64,000 nt of DNA from Begonia masoniana (Eukaryota; Streptophyta; Magnoliopsida; Cucurbitales; Begoniaceae), in NCBI GenBank assembly GCA_022432975.1, contig CM039505.1, forward strand, positions 46,048,544-46,112,543, read 5' to 3'. A model generated the notes under the pieces. It saw only the letters and a list, made by a program, of their open reading frames with translations. It did no database searches and was not told the DNA's origin. A program made the position numbers and the translations under genes. Below, in pieces: positions 1 to 11,996 of the stretch; the stretch's first letter is position 1; each line of letters begins with the position of its first letter.

Positions 1-1334
1 TTCGCAAGTTTGTCCATACAGGTAGTGCCTCCAAATCTTTAATGCAAAAACCACTGCAGCTAATTCTAAGTCATGAGTAGGATAATTCTTCTCGTGCACT
101 TTTAATTGCCTAGATGCATAAGCTATGACTTTTCCGTCTTGCATCAAAACACAGCCAAGTCCAATTTTGGAAGCATCGCAATAAATACTAAACTTACCGT
201 TTTCAACAGGAAGGGTTAGTATAGGTGCATTGGTCAATTTCTGCTTTAAGGTTTGGAAACTGAACTCACACTTATCAGTCCAAATATACTTTACATTTTT
301 CCTTGTTAACATAGTGAGGGGTGTGGCAATCTTCGAAAACCCCTCAATGAACTTTCTGTAGTACCCTGCTAGTCCAAGAAAGCTCCTGATATCTGTAGCA
401 TTCTTCGGTTGGGGCCATTCCTTAACTGCTTGAACTTTAGCTGGATCGACAGATATTCCATCACCAGAGATCACGTGACCAAGAAAGTGAACTCTGTCCA
501 ACCAAAATTCACACTTGGAAAACTTAGCATAAAGTTGGTGCTGTCTTAGTAACTCCAACACCAAACCCAAATGCCTTGCATGCTCGTCCTCAGTTTTAGA
601 GTAGATTAGGATGTCATCAATGAATACAATAACAAACTTATCTAAATACTCACGAAACACCCTATTCATGAGATCCATGAAGGCTGCTGGTGCATTTGTC
701 AAACCAAAAGACATAACCAAAACTCATAGTGTCCATACCTTGTACGAAAAGCAGTCTTTGGGATGTCTTCGGATTTAACCTTCAATTGGTAATAACCGGA
801 CCTTAAGTCAATCTTAGAGAAAACTCTCGCACCCTTAAGTTGGTCAAATAAGTCGTCAATCCTCGGTAGAGGGTACTTATTCTTGACAGTTAACTTATTC
901 AATTCTTTATAATCAATGCACATACGCATTGATCCATCCTTCTTCTTGACAAAGAGGACAGGTGCACCCCACGGTGAGAAGCTTGGGCGTATGAATCCCT
1001 TCTCCAACAAGTCCTCCAACTGTTTCTTTAACTCTTTAAGTTCTGTTGGTGCTAGTCTATATGGATTTTTAGACACAGGCTCGGCTCCGGGGTAAACATC
1101 TACAACAAATTCGATTTCTCTATCGGGTGGTAAACCAGGAAGGTCATCTAAAAACACTTCAGGAAAGTCTCGGACAGTTAGGACATTCTGAGGATTTGCC
1201 TTTCCTACAAGCCGTGCGTCTAAAACGCTAGCTAAGAAGCACAAATACCCTCTACACAGGGAAGGTCTAGTGTTAATGGAAGTCATCACAGACATCACCT
1301 CACTCTTCCTTGAGGCCTGAAAGGTATGTTTCAA
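1..1334 (-). pseudogene. pol: Gypsy pol: reverse transcriptase and RNase H, frameshifted, 3' end outside window
   Basis: The minus-strand frame from 1334 holds the linker after protease and the RT fingers and palm ([25 protein letters not shown]). A one-base shift at about 715 moves the frame. The next frame continues with the [14 protein letters not shown] block, the catalytic [10 protein letters not shown] motif near 600-620, the [10 protein letters not shown] connection and RNase H ([15 protein letters not shown] near 150-190). Together these are the standard Ty3/Gypsy RT-RH. The reading frame runs off base 1 before integrase. Function: reverse transcription of the element RNA in virus-like particles. 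With the frameshift it is not expected to give an active enzyme. Confidence 0.88.
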
Positions 1335-1357
1335 ATTACCAGGGGGTTGGAAACTAA

Positions 1358-2818
1358 CTATTCCAGTCCTACAATCAATTGTGGCGTGGCATAATGTTTA
1401 AACAACCAATCCATTCCTAGGATTACATCAAATCCCATTATGTCCATAATAATGAGATCGGCAGGTAAATTCATGTTCCCTACCAATACATTGCTATCAG
1501 GAATTACTTGGTTAGAGTGCATATGTTCACCAGAGGGTAAGGCAACATCAAATACATGCACAGTAGAGGTAAGCTTTACATCTAACTTATCAGCAAATGT
1601 CAATGCTACGAATGAATGTGTTGCACCAGAATCTATCAATGTAAAAGCGGGTAGGGAATTGACCAGTATAGTACCTGACACCACAGCAGGCTGCTCATCA
1701 TCGCCTGGCTCAACCATGGAGAATATTCTTGGCTTAATCACAGCAGGGCCATTCTTCAAGGCCGGACAGTCTCTGTTAAAGTGACCAACCTTGCCGCAGT
1801 TGAAACACCGAGTGACTCTGGGTCTCGGGCAATCTCTGAAAGCATGCCCAACTTCATCGCAATTGAAACACTTTCCCGATCCAAACCTGCATTCACCCAA
1901 ATGACTTTTCAGACACTTCGGACACTGGGGATACTTCTGACTATCCGGTACCTTCCTCCTTGATCTTTGGCTATTCTGGCCTTCATTCGGCCTCTTCATC
2001 CCTCTCTGTTGTTGTGGTTGAACAAACCTTTGTGGGACTTCCTTTGTTCCAGCACACATCCTTTCAGCCTCTTCCACTTCCAGGGCAGTGGACACTACTT
2101 CACTTAACGCCAAACCTTTAATACCACAAAATTTAACTCCTCGGTAAATTTCTGGTTTCAGTCCATGCACAAACTTGAACACCTTATCCTCGTCTTTGTG
2201 AGCAAAGTGTCCAGCAAACCTGGACAGGGAGTCAAACTGCCTACTATACTCGGCCACAGACCCTGTCTGCTTCAAGTTCAGAAACTCCAACTTCTTTGCA
2301 GTTTGGACGGTGCTATTGAAATACTTCCCGTAGAAAATGTCTTTGAATCGTGACCATTGCATTGTCAAAACATCTGTGGTGGTTTCTATTGTCTCCCACC
2401 AGAGCTGAGCTTCTCCAGCCAAATGAAAGGCTGCCAATGTGACTTTCTCTTCTTCTCCTATGTTGGCACACCTGAACATACTTTCAATCTTCCTAAGCCA
2501 TCCCTCAGCAATGACTGGATCGGAGGAATGTCCATCAAATGTGGGTGGTCTCAGTCTCCGGAATCTATCTCCAGAATGTTCACTGTTAGAACCTGAGTTA
2601 GCACTTCCTTGTGCTTCCCGATTCAACAGCACTCCTAATTGATCAGATTGTTGACGCACAATATCAGTCTGCTGACGCATTAATTCTGTCAGCTGCCTAA
2701 TTACACTAGAGTCCTCCTCACGTCTAGGACTTGGTATCTCTCTTGGTATTCTTGGTCTTCCTGGGCGCCTAGCCATTTTACTAATTTCCTGCACAGGGTT
2801 AACTACTCTCATAAACAT
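1358..2818 (-). CDS. gag: Gypsy gag-protease polyprotein fragment
   Basis: Open frame of 486 residues. Met15 (at 2776), followed by ARRPGRPR, is a likelier start than Met1. A Gln-rich amphipathic stretch (about 40-65) precedes the retrotransposon gag core (about 90-255). Two CCHC zinc knuckles follow: [14 protein letters not shown] at 317-330 and [14 protein letters not shown] at 338-351, preceded by a CPKC...C half-finger at 299-310. The aspartic protease carries [12 protein letters not shown] with the catalytic Asp at 396 and the conserved ILGMDWL at 467-472. The frame then ends early at a frameshift before the usual protease-RT linker. Role: capsid assembly, RNA packaging and polyprotein cleavage. 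Confidence 0.9.
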   Translation of the reverse strand: MFMRVVNPVQEISKMARRPGRPRIPREIPSPRREEDSSVIRQLTELMRQQTDIVRQQSDQLGVLLNREAQGSANSGSNSEHSGDRFRRLRPPTFDGHSSDPVIAEGWLRKIESMFRCANIGEEEKVTLAAFHLAGEAQLWWETIETTTDVLTMQWSRFKDIFYGKYFNSTVQTAKKLEFLNLKQTGSVAEYSRQFDSLSRFAGHFAHKDEDKVFKFVHGLKPEIYRGVKFCGIKGLALSEVVSTALEVEEAERMCAGTKEVPQRFVQPQQQRGMKRPNEGQNSQRSRRKVPDSQKYPQCPKCLKSHLGECRFGSGKCFNCDEVGHAFRDCPRPRVTRCFNCGKVGHFNRDCPALKNGPAVIKPRIFSMVEPGDDEQPAVVSGTILVNSLPAFTLIDSGATHSFVALTFADKLDVKLTSTVHVFDVALPSGEHMHSNQVIPDSNVLVGNMNLPADLIIMDIMGFDVILGMDWLFKHYATPQLIVGLE

Positions 2819-2915
2819 TTATAACTAAAGCTAACATAAACACTTACAGTTGTTGGAGTACTTCCATGCAACGATTGGCACTGATGAGTAATATTTTGAA
2901 CGGTTTAACTGAATG

Positions 2916-2927
2916 TCTCTGATACCA
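2916..2927 (-). other. Primer-binding site, initiator tRNA-Met type
   Basis: On the minus strand TGGTATCAGAGA lies three bases downstream of the LTR end at 2931. It matches the 3' end of plant initiator tRNA-Met (TGGTATCAGAGC) at 11 of 12 positions. It fixes the element orientation as minus. Confidence 0.85.
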
Positions 2928-2930
2928 TAC

Positions 2931-5198
2931 TGTAACGCCCCGAGTTATCTGAACCCGGTTCGCTACTCATTACTTGATCATAACTAAGAAATTTCGTATA
3001 AATTTAAAACTTCATTCGACATTCAAAATTTGACATTTTCTAAACGTTCAAAACATTTGAAAACTTTGCAGCGGAAAATTATTTAAAACTACAATGGGGA
3101 TTTAACTAGCTGTGAAAATATTGTTGGAAAGATTAATGGAAATGTTTAAAGTATTCGGTCAAGAGAAAATAAGGTTTTAAATGATGGACTACTCAAGGAA
3201 TTACAAAAGTCGAATTCATCTGCCGACGACAAAGTCAACGGAAGGAAACGGAACGAGGTTCCTGCCGATGACGTCACGAGTTGAACTCGTCTGCCGACGA
3301 CTAGTCAACGGAAGGAGCAGAAGCAGAAAACCAAAGGCTTCTGCCGATGACGTCTACACAACTTCACCCACAACTTCATCTACCGATGAAATCATGGTAA
3401 CTTCACACACCACTTCATCTGCCGATGAAGTTAACATAACTTCATCTGCCGATGAAGTCAGCGCAATTTCATCGCTCAATAGACAAACACACGTCATCTT
3501 CCGATAACAACAATATGACTCCACGCCTTCCGATTCGCTAAACGACAAATGGGTTACTCTACACCTTCTGATTCGCTAAACGACAAACGGGTTTCTCCCT
3601 CTTCCGATGGAATGGACTACATCTGCCGACACGTGCTACTCACGTAACTCCTTAAGGCATCTACTGATAGACTTTAAAATTTACATCTTCCGATGGCTTT
3701 TCTGAAGACATCTTCCGATAGAATTTAAAATTTACCCAACATCTACCGACAGATATCATCTGTCGATAGAGAGCAAAACAACAACTCTAATCGCTTCACT
3801 TGCAAATCCAGTAATAAACCAACAGAATACTAAATTCAGAGAAAACTAAGAATACTTTTGAAAACTTCAAGTAACTCATTCTTGCTAAAACTAACCAGAG
3901 ACAATCCAAACCTTTGTGTCACTAGAAACCCATAAGTACTATCTTGAAATCCCAACAGAATATCGTTATCAGAAAAGAAACTCAAAAGCGAATTCCAAAA
4001 CATTAAATTTCTACTGTCATGAAAGCTCAGTATAATAAATTTGAAATACTGTCAATTAATCTTTGTTAGTCAATGACACCAGTCAAACCGCCCCATCAGA
4101 TGCCTGACCGTTGCACAGCCGTGCTCCACCAACCTCATCTACTCGGTTATGCTCTCAGGGAAATCACCTGCTGTATCCTCAACACCTACATCACAAAACT
4201 CATCTATTAGCCTAATGCTAAGCAAGTAAAGCATTAATGAAATGTATGCTGAAACATAAACCCTGATCATGCAGTTTCTAATTTTCTCAACTCAGTTGAG
4301 CATCGTTCATAAACTGGTCTGATCCCTAAGTTCCCTTGGGAGTGGGATCGGTTCTCCCAATGTAATAAATCCTCTACTCAGTTAAGGGGCGGATTACTTC
4401 CCTTAATAGCTAATACAGATCCCTTAATTCCCTTGGGAGTGGGATCGGTTCTCCCAATGTAATAAATCCTCTACTCAGTTAAGGGGCGGATTACTTCCCT
4501 TAACAGCTACTCTGTTTCATTCAATTCATACTCATCATAACCTTGCACATAAATTCATTTTCGTAATTCTTCAAAAACTTAATGCATGACATAAAGAAAA
4601 GAAACACTCAAACATGCATAAACCTACTGTTTTGTGATGTAGGCCCGAAGGCTCACACATTACTTTACTTACCTGGCTCCTGGAAATCGCTCGGCTATAT
4701 GCTACTCTAAAAATCTGCTCACCTAAAACCATTGACAGATTATGGATTAGATCCCCACTAAACTTTATCTAACTACTGAAGTCTAAGGAAGCCAGTTTGG
4801 GGCTCTACTGATTAAGCATTCCCGATACATCACTAAACCCCAAAACCCAAATCTCTCACCCGCAGCTTATCGAAGATACCTACATTGCAATCCTTCAGCT
4901 ACCCTAGCACTAGAACGGCAAGTAGTTGATTCAAAACTCACCTTGGTTGGGGAAAACCGGAGGGGAAATCGCCCAGAGGTAGTCTGCTTGAGCTGAGAGG
5001 TAAGAGTAATAAAACAGTGGCGGCTAAACCTCACTAAACCTTTCCTTAAATACCTTATCCACAATATAAATTCGCAATTACCATCTTGCCCCTGCCTAGT
5101 CATTTACAACCTAATCAACATTTCACTAAATTTTAACCATAAAAATTATATACCACCGTTTAATAACTTATTTTGATTTATTGAAACCGGGTGCTACA
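2931..5198 (-). repeat. 5' LTR of the Gypsy element, 2268 bp
   Basis: Ends are TGTAACGCCCC and GGGTGCTACA on the plus strand. Inside, in minus-strand (sense) order: a TATA-like stretch near 5050; a splice-donor-like CAGGTAAGT (plus ACTTACCTGG 4667-4676); a conserved GCCTTCGGGCCTACA block (4631-4652); a twofold ~115-bp tandem unit (about 4313-4505); the complementary box CCTACATCACAAAAC (4185-4199); and a cluster of ATCTGCCGATGA-like repeats (about 3205-3760). The same layout recurs in the LTRs at 9844 and 19512, so these are one subfamily. Confidence 0.9.
3205..3760. repeat. Degenerate minisatellite built on ATCTnCCGATGA
   Basis: More than a dozen imperfect copies of an ATCTGCCGATGA or ATCTTCCGATAG core at irregular spacing, for example around 3224, 3268, 3349, 3380, 3416, 3444 and 3697-3765. 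Some read on into GACGTCA. It is internal to the LTR and carries no coding potential I would trust. Confidence 0.75.
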
Positions 5199-5815
5199 AG
5201 TCTGACCCTCTTATCTTTTACCTCTTAGTCTTCTATTTTTGTTCTTTATGCAAAACTCAATCAAGACAAAATTCAACAAGTAATAAACAAGAATAAATCA
5301 ACTTTAAAAGCCATAATGTTAGAACCTTCAAGAATAATCAAATTAAGGGTAAAATTGGAATATAAAAAAATTTGAATAAAGGCAATATTTTGAATGAAGA
5401 TTGATCAATGATTTGAATATTCGAAGAATAATTATCTAAGAAATTGAAGAACAAATTTTTATAATTCGAGGATAGAATTTTCAAGATTTCTAAAACAAAA
5501 TTTTGATTTTTTTTTCTTGACTTCCGACACATTATTTTTTTTTTTACTTTTGACAACTCTTTTTTTTCTTACCTTTGTCGAAATCTGCAAAAGTGACAAT
5601 GAATAGATTTTTTTTTGTACTTTTCCAGAAAAGAAATTCACAAGAAAAAAGAATTGATGATAAAAATCAAAACTTTATTGATAAAGATGGAAAACAATGA
5701 TTTTTTTTTTTTGTTTTTTGACTAGTAGAACGAATAAAATAAGATGAAGAAAATATTGTTAACAAAAATTAAATATAGCAACTTGAATCGACAGAGCCAA
5801 AACTCTGATACTAAC
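5199..5815 (-). mobile_element. Internal 5' region of a family A LTR retrotransposon
   Basis: AT-rich sequence with long T runs (for example near 5530-5570 and 5700) and no convincing ORF. It resembles 59220-59473, which sits in the same place next to a family A LTR. A primer-binding-site-like ACTCTGATACTA (5802-5813) abuts the LTR at 5816. Read on the minus strand this is the untranslated leader after the 5' LTR. The rest of the internal region was displaced by insertion of the Gypsy element ending at 5198. Confidence 0.65.
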
Positions 5816-6782
5816 TAATGCAAACCTTGGCGATAGGAAATTCAGGACCCATCAACAACGTGAAATAAACGATATGATTGCCGTGTGATTCAAGAAAAAA
5901 TAGGAACTTCATCCTGATCAAACCTTGCCAATGGAACCAAAGTTATCAAAAGAAGAGCTTGACTCAAATCAAACTCGTTGGTAAGAACCAAAGCTATCAA
6001 AGGTGATCTATCAAGCCAATACTTGATGAAGATAAAGTTTTTCACTAAGAACTTAAGAGAAAAATTCTCACGAATCTCTCAAAAAGCAAAAAAACTAATT
6101 TTCATTAATCATCAAAAACTCCAAAGACAAAGTGTAACTTACAGTCGCGGATGGGAGCACTGAGCGCGCGACGGGGCCTGTGGGGCATGCAGGTGGGCGT
6201 GGCAGGGGTGCTAGGCTGTGGGAGCATGGATGGTCTATGGGGCGCACAGATTGGCCGTGTGGGGCATGCTAGGCCGTACTAAGCACGGGGCGCGCGGACG
6301 TGGGTGCGCAGGGGGTGCTGGACCGCACTGGGCATGGGACGCACATGCATGGGTATGATGATGGGCCCATGGAGCATGCTGGGCTAGCAGGTGCGCATAT
6401 TGCGCCATGTTGGGCACGCAGTCGCGTGAATCTAGAACACGGGGTGGGCGAGGTGTATCGTGGGGCATGCGCGTTGCGTACATGGGGACTGATCGTGGTT
6501 CATGCTTGGGTGGATGCCGTGGTTGAGCTGGGTGTGTGTTGTGTGCGCGCGCTGTGTTTGGCTTTGCATGCGCATTGTGTCTTGTTGTAGGTGTGCGCTG
6601 GCGGAATAGCAAAGCGCCGTGTGCGCGGTGGTGGTCTAAATGTTGCGCCATCTTGTCTCCTCATGCATTGTTTTGCCATTTTTGCTTCCTCTCACACACT
6701 TAGCATAATTAGTTATATTTGCTCATGTTGTAATTGAGCATGGTTCTTGGGCTTAGGCTTGGTGACACCTTGGTTCACATCC
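5816..6782 (-). repeat. Family A LTR (about 970 bp) with a GC-rich cassette
   Basis: Starts TAATGCAAACCTTGG next to a tRNA-Met-type primer site and ends CCTTGGTTCACATC, matching the inverted terminal pattern TGGTGCGAACC...GGTTCGTATCA seen in the related LTRs at 59474-60448 and 61386-62232. The first part has the family phrase about AGCTTGA and CCAAAG-TTATCAAA. From about 6145 to 6640 the composition jumps to very GC-rich with repeated GGGGC, GCATGC and GTGCGC words, which gives misleading Ala/His/Pro-rich open frames on both strands. Confidence 0.75.
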
Positions 6783-6947
6783 CTTGTAAATTAGATTATT
6801 TTTTCTTCTAGTATGTATCCTCTCTCTTCTCTACTTCATCTCTATTCATTTTCCTATCAAGTTTAACATTGTAGAAGGATTGGATTCAATAAAAAAAGTT
6901 ATTCTTTTCGTTCTATTTTAAGATTTGAAGACACATGGTATCAGAGC
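6783..6947 (+). repeat. Truncated Copia-type LTR 3' end plus primer-binding site
   Basis: A pyrimidine-rich stretch (6815-6860) leads to ...GAAGACA at 6933, followed by TGGTATCAGAGC at 6936-6947, an exact 12-base match to the initiator tRNA-Met 3' end. This is the end of a 5' LTR on the plus strand. The LTR start was lost when the family A element landed to its left. Confidence 0.7.
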
Positions 6948-7314
6948 TAACCGATCCATGCCCCATGACTAAAAGTATGGAAAAATCTCAAGAACGTTTC
7001 AAGATGATAGACAAATAGAACTTAGGAGCATCCACTAACCACGAAAATAGACTATCAAGGTGGAAAAATTCATTTTATTCTTGCCCAATACTTTGAATGG
7101 TTATCACTAGTTTTGATGAAATTGATCAATATTCCTCGAGTGTCAATGGTTTATTGGTTGAGATATTGATAAAACCTTTTGTGTCGTTACCCTACGTATT
7201 TATAATGAAAATGGTATCAAATACAAGATATTAAACAAACTGCGAATGATGTTGAACTAAAATGATGTTGCCAAGAGTGTGATAATCAACCTCCACCTTT
7301 GCAGTGGGGTGGAG
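6948..7314 (+). pseudogene. Decayed 5' internal sequence of the Copia remnant
   Basis: Directly downstream of the primer-binding site. There is a short region where a gag-like start would lie, but no frame stays open for more than a few dozen codons. I see no zinc knuckle, protease or integrase motif. Position is the only argument for the assignment. Confidence 0.35.
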
Positions 7315-7400
7315 TGTTGAATTAATTGTTATATTTGACTGTTTGATTATTTAAGATTGTGTTTGGGAGGTGGGGAGTCATTTTGAGGCAACAATCCAAA
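7315..7400 (+). repeat. LTR start fragment (copy 1)
   Basis: TGTTGAATTAATTGTTATAT at 7315 is nearly repeated at 7913 (TGTTGAGTTAATTG). Both copies follow a purine/G-rich stretch (GTGGGGTGGAG and GGGGAAGG), as expected for polypurine tract plus 3' LTR. Similarity between the copies covers about 70 bp. Confidence 0.5.
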
Positions 7401-7429
7401 TTAGCCTTCGATTCTATGGTCCATTTTTG

Positions 7430-7800
7430 TAATTGAGCTGGCACCGATGCTGTATAAACTTGATCTTCTGCGAGGTTCTCCATCCACCCTGTTCCATGTT
7501 TGGTAATTTTAAAGGGTGATTGGGACTCACTCGGCCTAACTATTGATCCCTTATCTTCTCACGATTGATTTCAAATTGCGAGTGGAACCAGAAGCCTTAC
7601 AGGCTATTCAACAATTTGTGACAGGCGAGCTTGTTGATGTGGAGGTTCTAATAAACTAAAAGGGTCTCCATTGGATGACACGACTTTGGAAAAATTTGAT
7701 ATCATCAATAATTGATTTTCCAAATTCCACCTTGAGATCAAGGTAAAAGTTTAGGCAAGGGGTATTGAAAAACATCCTATATTTGCAATTCATATATTTA
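7430..7800 (+). pseudogene. pol: Gypsy chromovirus integrase C-terminus and chromodomain, decayed
   Basis: Broken plus-strand frames give the integrase tail (YKLDLLRGSPST..LFHV near 7450-7500), then EALQAIQQFVTGELVDVEVLIN and DDTTLEKFDIINN...FSKFHLEIKV (about 7600-7745). This matches the chromodomain that closes pol in chromoviral Gypsy elements. Stops and frame changes interrupt it repeatedly. A polypurine-like GGGGAAGG and an LTR start follow at 7913, consistent with the 3' end of such an element. Confidence 0.6.
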
Positions 7801-7912
7801 AGAAGAAAGAAAGTGAAAAAAAGTTGTGAAGATTATATTTATACAATTTATTTTTATTTTTATTTATATTTGACAATTTTATTATTATATTTGTGGGGTA
7901 TTTAGGGGAAGG

Positions 7913-8590
7913 TGTTGAGTTAATTGTTATATTTCACTGTTGAATCATTTAGGATTATGTTGGGGAAATGAAGGAGTCATTTTGGACTTTTGGTGGCTAG
8001 ATAAGAGCACACAGACCTATGGAAAGTCTGTTGAGTGTTTGTTCTTGTGGTTGAGTGTTTGTTCTTGTTGTTCTGGAGTCCCTAACATACTAGTGAAAAA
8101 ACTAAGGTCGAGATGTGGTAGCCCAGCAGCCCACTCTTTGAAGGCAATACAACTCAATATTTGATTATAAGGGTATAATTTATACTCGTAGGAGTGCACA
8201 ATCTCACATCGTTTGGGAGAGTGAAAAGTGAATGGTTTCTAAGAAGAGTTCCCCTCCTTACCTAGTGAAATACATTTTGGGCTAACCACCTAAAATTTGT
8301 ATGAGTTCCGGCCCAAAGCGGAATATGTTGTACTTGGAGAATAAGGGACTCCACAAGTGGTATTAAAATCAAAGTCCAATCAGAAGTGTGGTTGATGGGA
8401 CGTCAAGTCCCTAATAGGAGAGATTATGGCTGCCTACCCTGTGAAGGCAAGAACGATACAAAATTCTATTGATTATAAGAGTTCAACCCATAATACGCAA
8501 GAGCGCACAATTCTTTATCGCTTTAAGGAGTGAAAAGAGAATGATTTATAAAGAGAGTTTTAATGATCTGAAAATTTGCTACGTCATTTG
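7913..8590 (+). repeat. Old LTR remnant(s), direct-repeat containing
   Basis: Starts with the TGTTGAGTTAATTG LTR end. Includes two diverged direct repeats of about 100 bp (8140-8255 and 8455-8565; shared words TTGATTATAAG, GAGTGAAAAG and AGAGTT). A primer-site-like GTGGTATTAAAATC lies near 8358. No ORF is credible. I read it as two stacked old LTRs. Confidence 0.45.
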
Positions 8591-8859
8591 TGTTAGGATT
8601 AAACACTCTAATCTTATCTCAGTTGTTGAAGCGAACAATAATACGAGAAAAGAAAATAATGCGGAACACCAGATTTACATGGAAAAACCCTTTCGGGAAA
8701 AAACCACAGGCAGAGGAACAAATTCACTATGAAGATCGAAGTACAACTGCAGGGTTTTGCTGCTCTATCTTATATGTATTTATGGACAAAACAAAACCCT
8801 AATGAGATCATGGGCCTAGACCAGCCCAACCAGAATTCGGGTCACACCAAATTCTAACA
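8591..8859 (-). repeat. 3' LTR of the non-autonomous element (269 bp)
   Basis: TGTTAGGATT...ATTCTAACA on the plus strand. It is clearly similar to 12921-13171; shared blocks include ACACCAGATTTACATG, the AAAACCAC..GCAGAGGAAC block and GGGTCACACCAAATTC. The two copies differ at many positions, so the insertion is not recent. Confidence 0.85.
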
Positions 8860-9024
8860 AACTCCATATAGACACGAATTTCACATGAGAGATCCAACGG
8901 GCTACTCGACCCAACTCAAACTCTGACAATTTCCACTTTCAAAGGAATTCCGGTACAAGGAAACAAATCTTCAAAAACCATTAAAAATATCATCCTCTAC
9001 CACAAAGGCCCCAGATGGGCAAAC

Positions 9025-9324
9025 TCAGTATCCGATACAGATCAAGTTTAAGCCCCGCTTAAACTTGAGAGATTTACTTGAGAAGAAATCACATCTCCTC
9101 CTCCATGGTATCATTGAACTATCAGAGTTGGTGCAACGAACTCCATCTGAGCATGTCGAAAACTCCATGTAGGAATCGTTTCCCTCGAACACATTCAACA
9201 CATAACTCTCAGTTTCATCATATCGTCCCGGAGCTTCAACCTTCCACATGGTTCTGTCTTTGACGATACCATTCTGACGTGAAACTGAAACTGGTGATTG
9301 AACATTTGTAATAGGCTGACTCAT
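9025..9324 (-). pseudogene. Unrecognised 99-residue frame inside the non-autonomous element
   Basis: Open minus-strand frame with no motif I recognise; it contains NGIVKDRTMWKVEAPGRYDE and a short basic WRRRC patch. It ends about 165 bp before the 3' LTR. It could be captured host sequence or a decayed element ORF. Nothing indicates a function. Confidence 0.25.
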
Positions 9325-9522
9325 CGGCTCTTATGTACCCTCAGATTCCAACCTAAACTTTGTCTGAGAACCTGACTTCTTCTGAGTCTTCTCAACTTTT
9401 TTCTTAGAATGTGAATTCATAAGCTTTGTAGCCTTATTACCTGCCACTGTAGAACTCTGTAACACATACAATAAGGAATATTTTTCCCCTCTCGCTATAA
9501 TCAAAGAACCTTTGACGAGCTT

Positions 9523-9798
9523 TCATTTTCCATCACAAAAGATGTTGCAAAATCTTTCTTCGTCGAGCTGCCTTTTGTCTCTAGGCCTGTAGCCTCCTGA
9601 CTCCAAGCCATCTCCTTCACTGCCCAGATCAACACAGAAGCCACTTCCTAGGACTTCTCCCAAAATTGCAACTTTAATTTCAAAATTGCAATCGCTCACA
9701 GCAGCGGCATTTTCTCTCTTGTTCGCAGCAACGAGGAAGGTTCCTTCTTCCTCGGATGGCTTTCTCTGTTCGACGACGATGGCAAACTCTTTCATCAA
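9523..9798 (-). pseudogene. Unrecognised 91-residue frame inside the non-autonomous element
   Basis: Minus-strand frame rich in Glu, Gly and Lys, with GTFLVAANKRENAAAVSDCN near the start. No domain recognised. Only 45 bp separate its start from the nested solo LTR at 9844. Like the MZM1-like piece it may be captured plant coding sequence, but I cannot name a source. Confidence 0.25.
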
Positions 9799-9843
9799 TG
9801 ACTTTCACGTTAGGGTCTTACCATCAGCTTGAAAGAGCAAAAC

Positions 9844-11996
9844 TGTAACGCCCCGAATTATATAAACCCGGTTCGCTACACATAATACTGAACCACACTA
9901 TGACATTCTGAGAAAATTTCAAAATTTCACTCAACGGTCAAAGTTTGACCCTTAAAATGTTAAAACTTGCAGCGGAAATTCATTTGTATAAAACGAAATT
10001 TATTAATTAATTAAAATATTAAAGACAATTGGTTGAAAGAAAACAAACAAAACAGAACACGTCCACTGCTGAGCAGTTCCAGCGATAGAAATTGAAACAA
10101 AAGGCATCCACCGCTAAACAGTGTTAGCGGCAGAAGCAGAAACAAAATAATCTCAGCGGTGGACGTAGAGACAGAATACATCTTTTACTAACGAACACCA
10201 ATCGCCCACGTCAGTCGAACAACACGTCGACTACACACTTCCACCGGCCACGTCAGTCGAACGATGCGTCGACTACACACGTCCACCGGTCACAAAACGA
10301 CAAAATTACTAGCCACATCTACCGCTCACACCCATCCATCACAGAACGACAAAATCTATTACTCACATCCACTGATCACAAAACGACAAAACCTATTACT
10401 CACATCCACCGATCATAAAACGACAAAACCTATTACTCACATCCACTGATCACAAAACGACAAAACCTATTACTCATATCCACCGATCACAAAACGACAA
10501 AACCTATTACTCACATCCACCGTTCGACAACATCCACCAATAGACTTCATCCACCGATAGACTACATCCACCGATAGATTACATCCACCGATAGACTACA
10601 TCCACCGGTGAACAGTAACACTCTAAACAAACAGACAACTCTGCCTACTAACAGAACTTGTAAATTTTAACAGCAGCTATTCAAAACAACATAAATCCAC
10701 AACTTTATAAATCCAGAATAACAATCTACAACTAAAACTAAATCGTGTTTGTTCATAATCAGAAAAGCTCTAAAATTAATAAAAACATTAAACTCCTGCT
10801 GTCATTAACATTCTTAGCATACAAAAACTGAACCATTGTTAACTAGACTTTCACACCTACTGACATTAGTTAAACCGCCTCATCAGAGCACCAAACCGTG
10901 GCATACCTGTGCTCCATCAACTTCACATATTCTTCTATACATTCAGAGAATTCACCTGTTGCAACCTCAACACCTACATCACAAAACTTATCTATTAGCC
11001 TAATGCTAAGTAAGTAAAGCAACAATGAAATGATATGCTGAAACATAAATCCTAGACATGTAGTTTCTACTTTCACATCTCTGTTGCATTCACGTTCTTT
11101 CTCTGTTCTGATCCCTCGGTTCCATTGAGAGTTGGATAATTTTTCCCAAAGTCATACATCCTCTTCATAAATTAAGGGGCATATTAGTTCCCTTAACAGT
11201 TGATCTGATCCTAAATTTCATTGGGAAGCAGATCAATTTTTCCAAAGTCATACATCATCTTCATAAATTAAGGGGCAGATTAGTTCCCTTAACAGCTGAT
11301 CTATTACATTCTGTTCATACCTTGCCATGCCATTACATGTAAATTCATTTTCGTGTTCTTTCCAAAAACATGATATATGACATACAGAAAACATTCAAAC
11401 AAGCATAAACCTACTGTTTTGTGATGTAGACCCGAAGGCACACACATACTCCACTTACCTGGTTTCCTGGAAAAGCTTGGTTGTAAACTACTTCAGGTTT
11501 TGCTCAAACCTATAGCCGTAGACAGAGTATTAGTTAAGCTTCATTCTAAACTATCCTCAAATCTACCAGAACTCAAAAGGAAACTAGTTTTGGGAACTCA
11601 AATCATCAAGCATTCCTGATATGCCCCAAACCCGAACTAACTCTCACTTACAGCATTCTCAAAACTCACATTTAAAATCCCCTCTAACATCGATAGCTAC
11701 AATGTAACAAGAAATCGAAGTAGAACTCACCTAGCTTGGAGAAAATGGGAGGGAATATCGCCGAGAGAAACTCTGCTTAGTTGAGCTGAATGCCGAGAAA
11801 GGAAAATGAGAAAACAGTGGCGGCTAAACCTCATTAAACCCTCCCTTAAATATGTTATCCACTATAGATCCCCATTTACCATTATGCCCTTACTTAGTCA
11901 CTTATTAACCTAATCAATATTTCTCTCAATTTCATCCATAAAGTGTACACTATTAGATGACAAGGTAAAATCGGTTTGATGGAACCGGGTGCTACA
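9844..11996 (-). repeat. Solo Gypsy LTR, 2153 bp, nested in the non-autonomous element
   Basis: Ends TGTAACGCCCC...GGGTGCTACA, the same subfamily as 2931-5198. Target duplication is exact: AAAAC at 9839-9843 and 11997-12001. No internal sequence or second LTR, so it arose by LTR-LTR recombination. Splice-donor-like ACTTACCTGG (11453-11462), paired boxes (10973-10987 and 11416-11430) and a twofold tandem unit (about 11110-11305) match the other LTRs. A private array of a 37-bp unit (about 10311-10520) and ATCCACCGATAG repeats (to 10620) replace the ATCTGCCGATGA cluster. Confidence 0.9.
10311..10620. repeat. Tandem repeat: 37-bp unit, then ATCCACCGATAGA units
   Basis: About five copies of a 37-bp unit containing CACATCCACCGATCACAAAA and CGACAAAACCTATTACT, then four or five shorter ATCCACCGATAGACTAC copies up to about 10610. 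Flanking degenerate copies begin near 10080. Located in the LTR at the position where sister LTRs carry other repeats. Confidence 0.85.

Larger units (their letters stand above)
1..5198 (-). mobile_element. Ty3/Gypsy LTR retrotransposon, 5' part (3' LTR lies outside the window)
   Basis: Read on the minus strand the order is LTR (5198 to 2931), tRNA-Met primer-binding site, gag, protease, reverse transcriptase and RNase H, running off the left edge at base 1. PR-RT-RH order before integrase is the Gypsy arrangement. The LTR ends are TG...CA (TGTAGCACCC at the 5' end, GGGGCGTTACA at the 3' end). Two frameshifts (near 1360-1400 and near 715) split the coding region, but no other stops are seen, so the copy is fairly young yet defective. 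It is inserted in the internal region of a family A element (5199-5815). The target duplication cannot be checked because the other LTR is not in view. Confidence 0.9.

Noticed and set aside
6235..6651. 138-residue His/Ala/Pro-rich ORF and the opposite 96-residue ORF
   Set aside because: Low-complexity GC-rich cassette inside a family A LTR; no domain, and frames are open on both strands.
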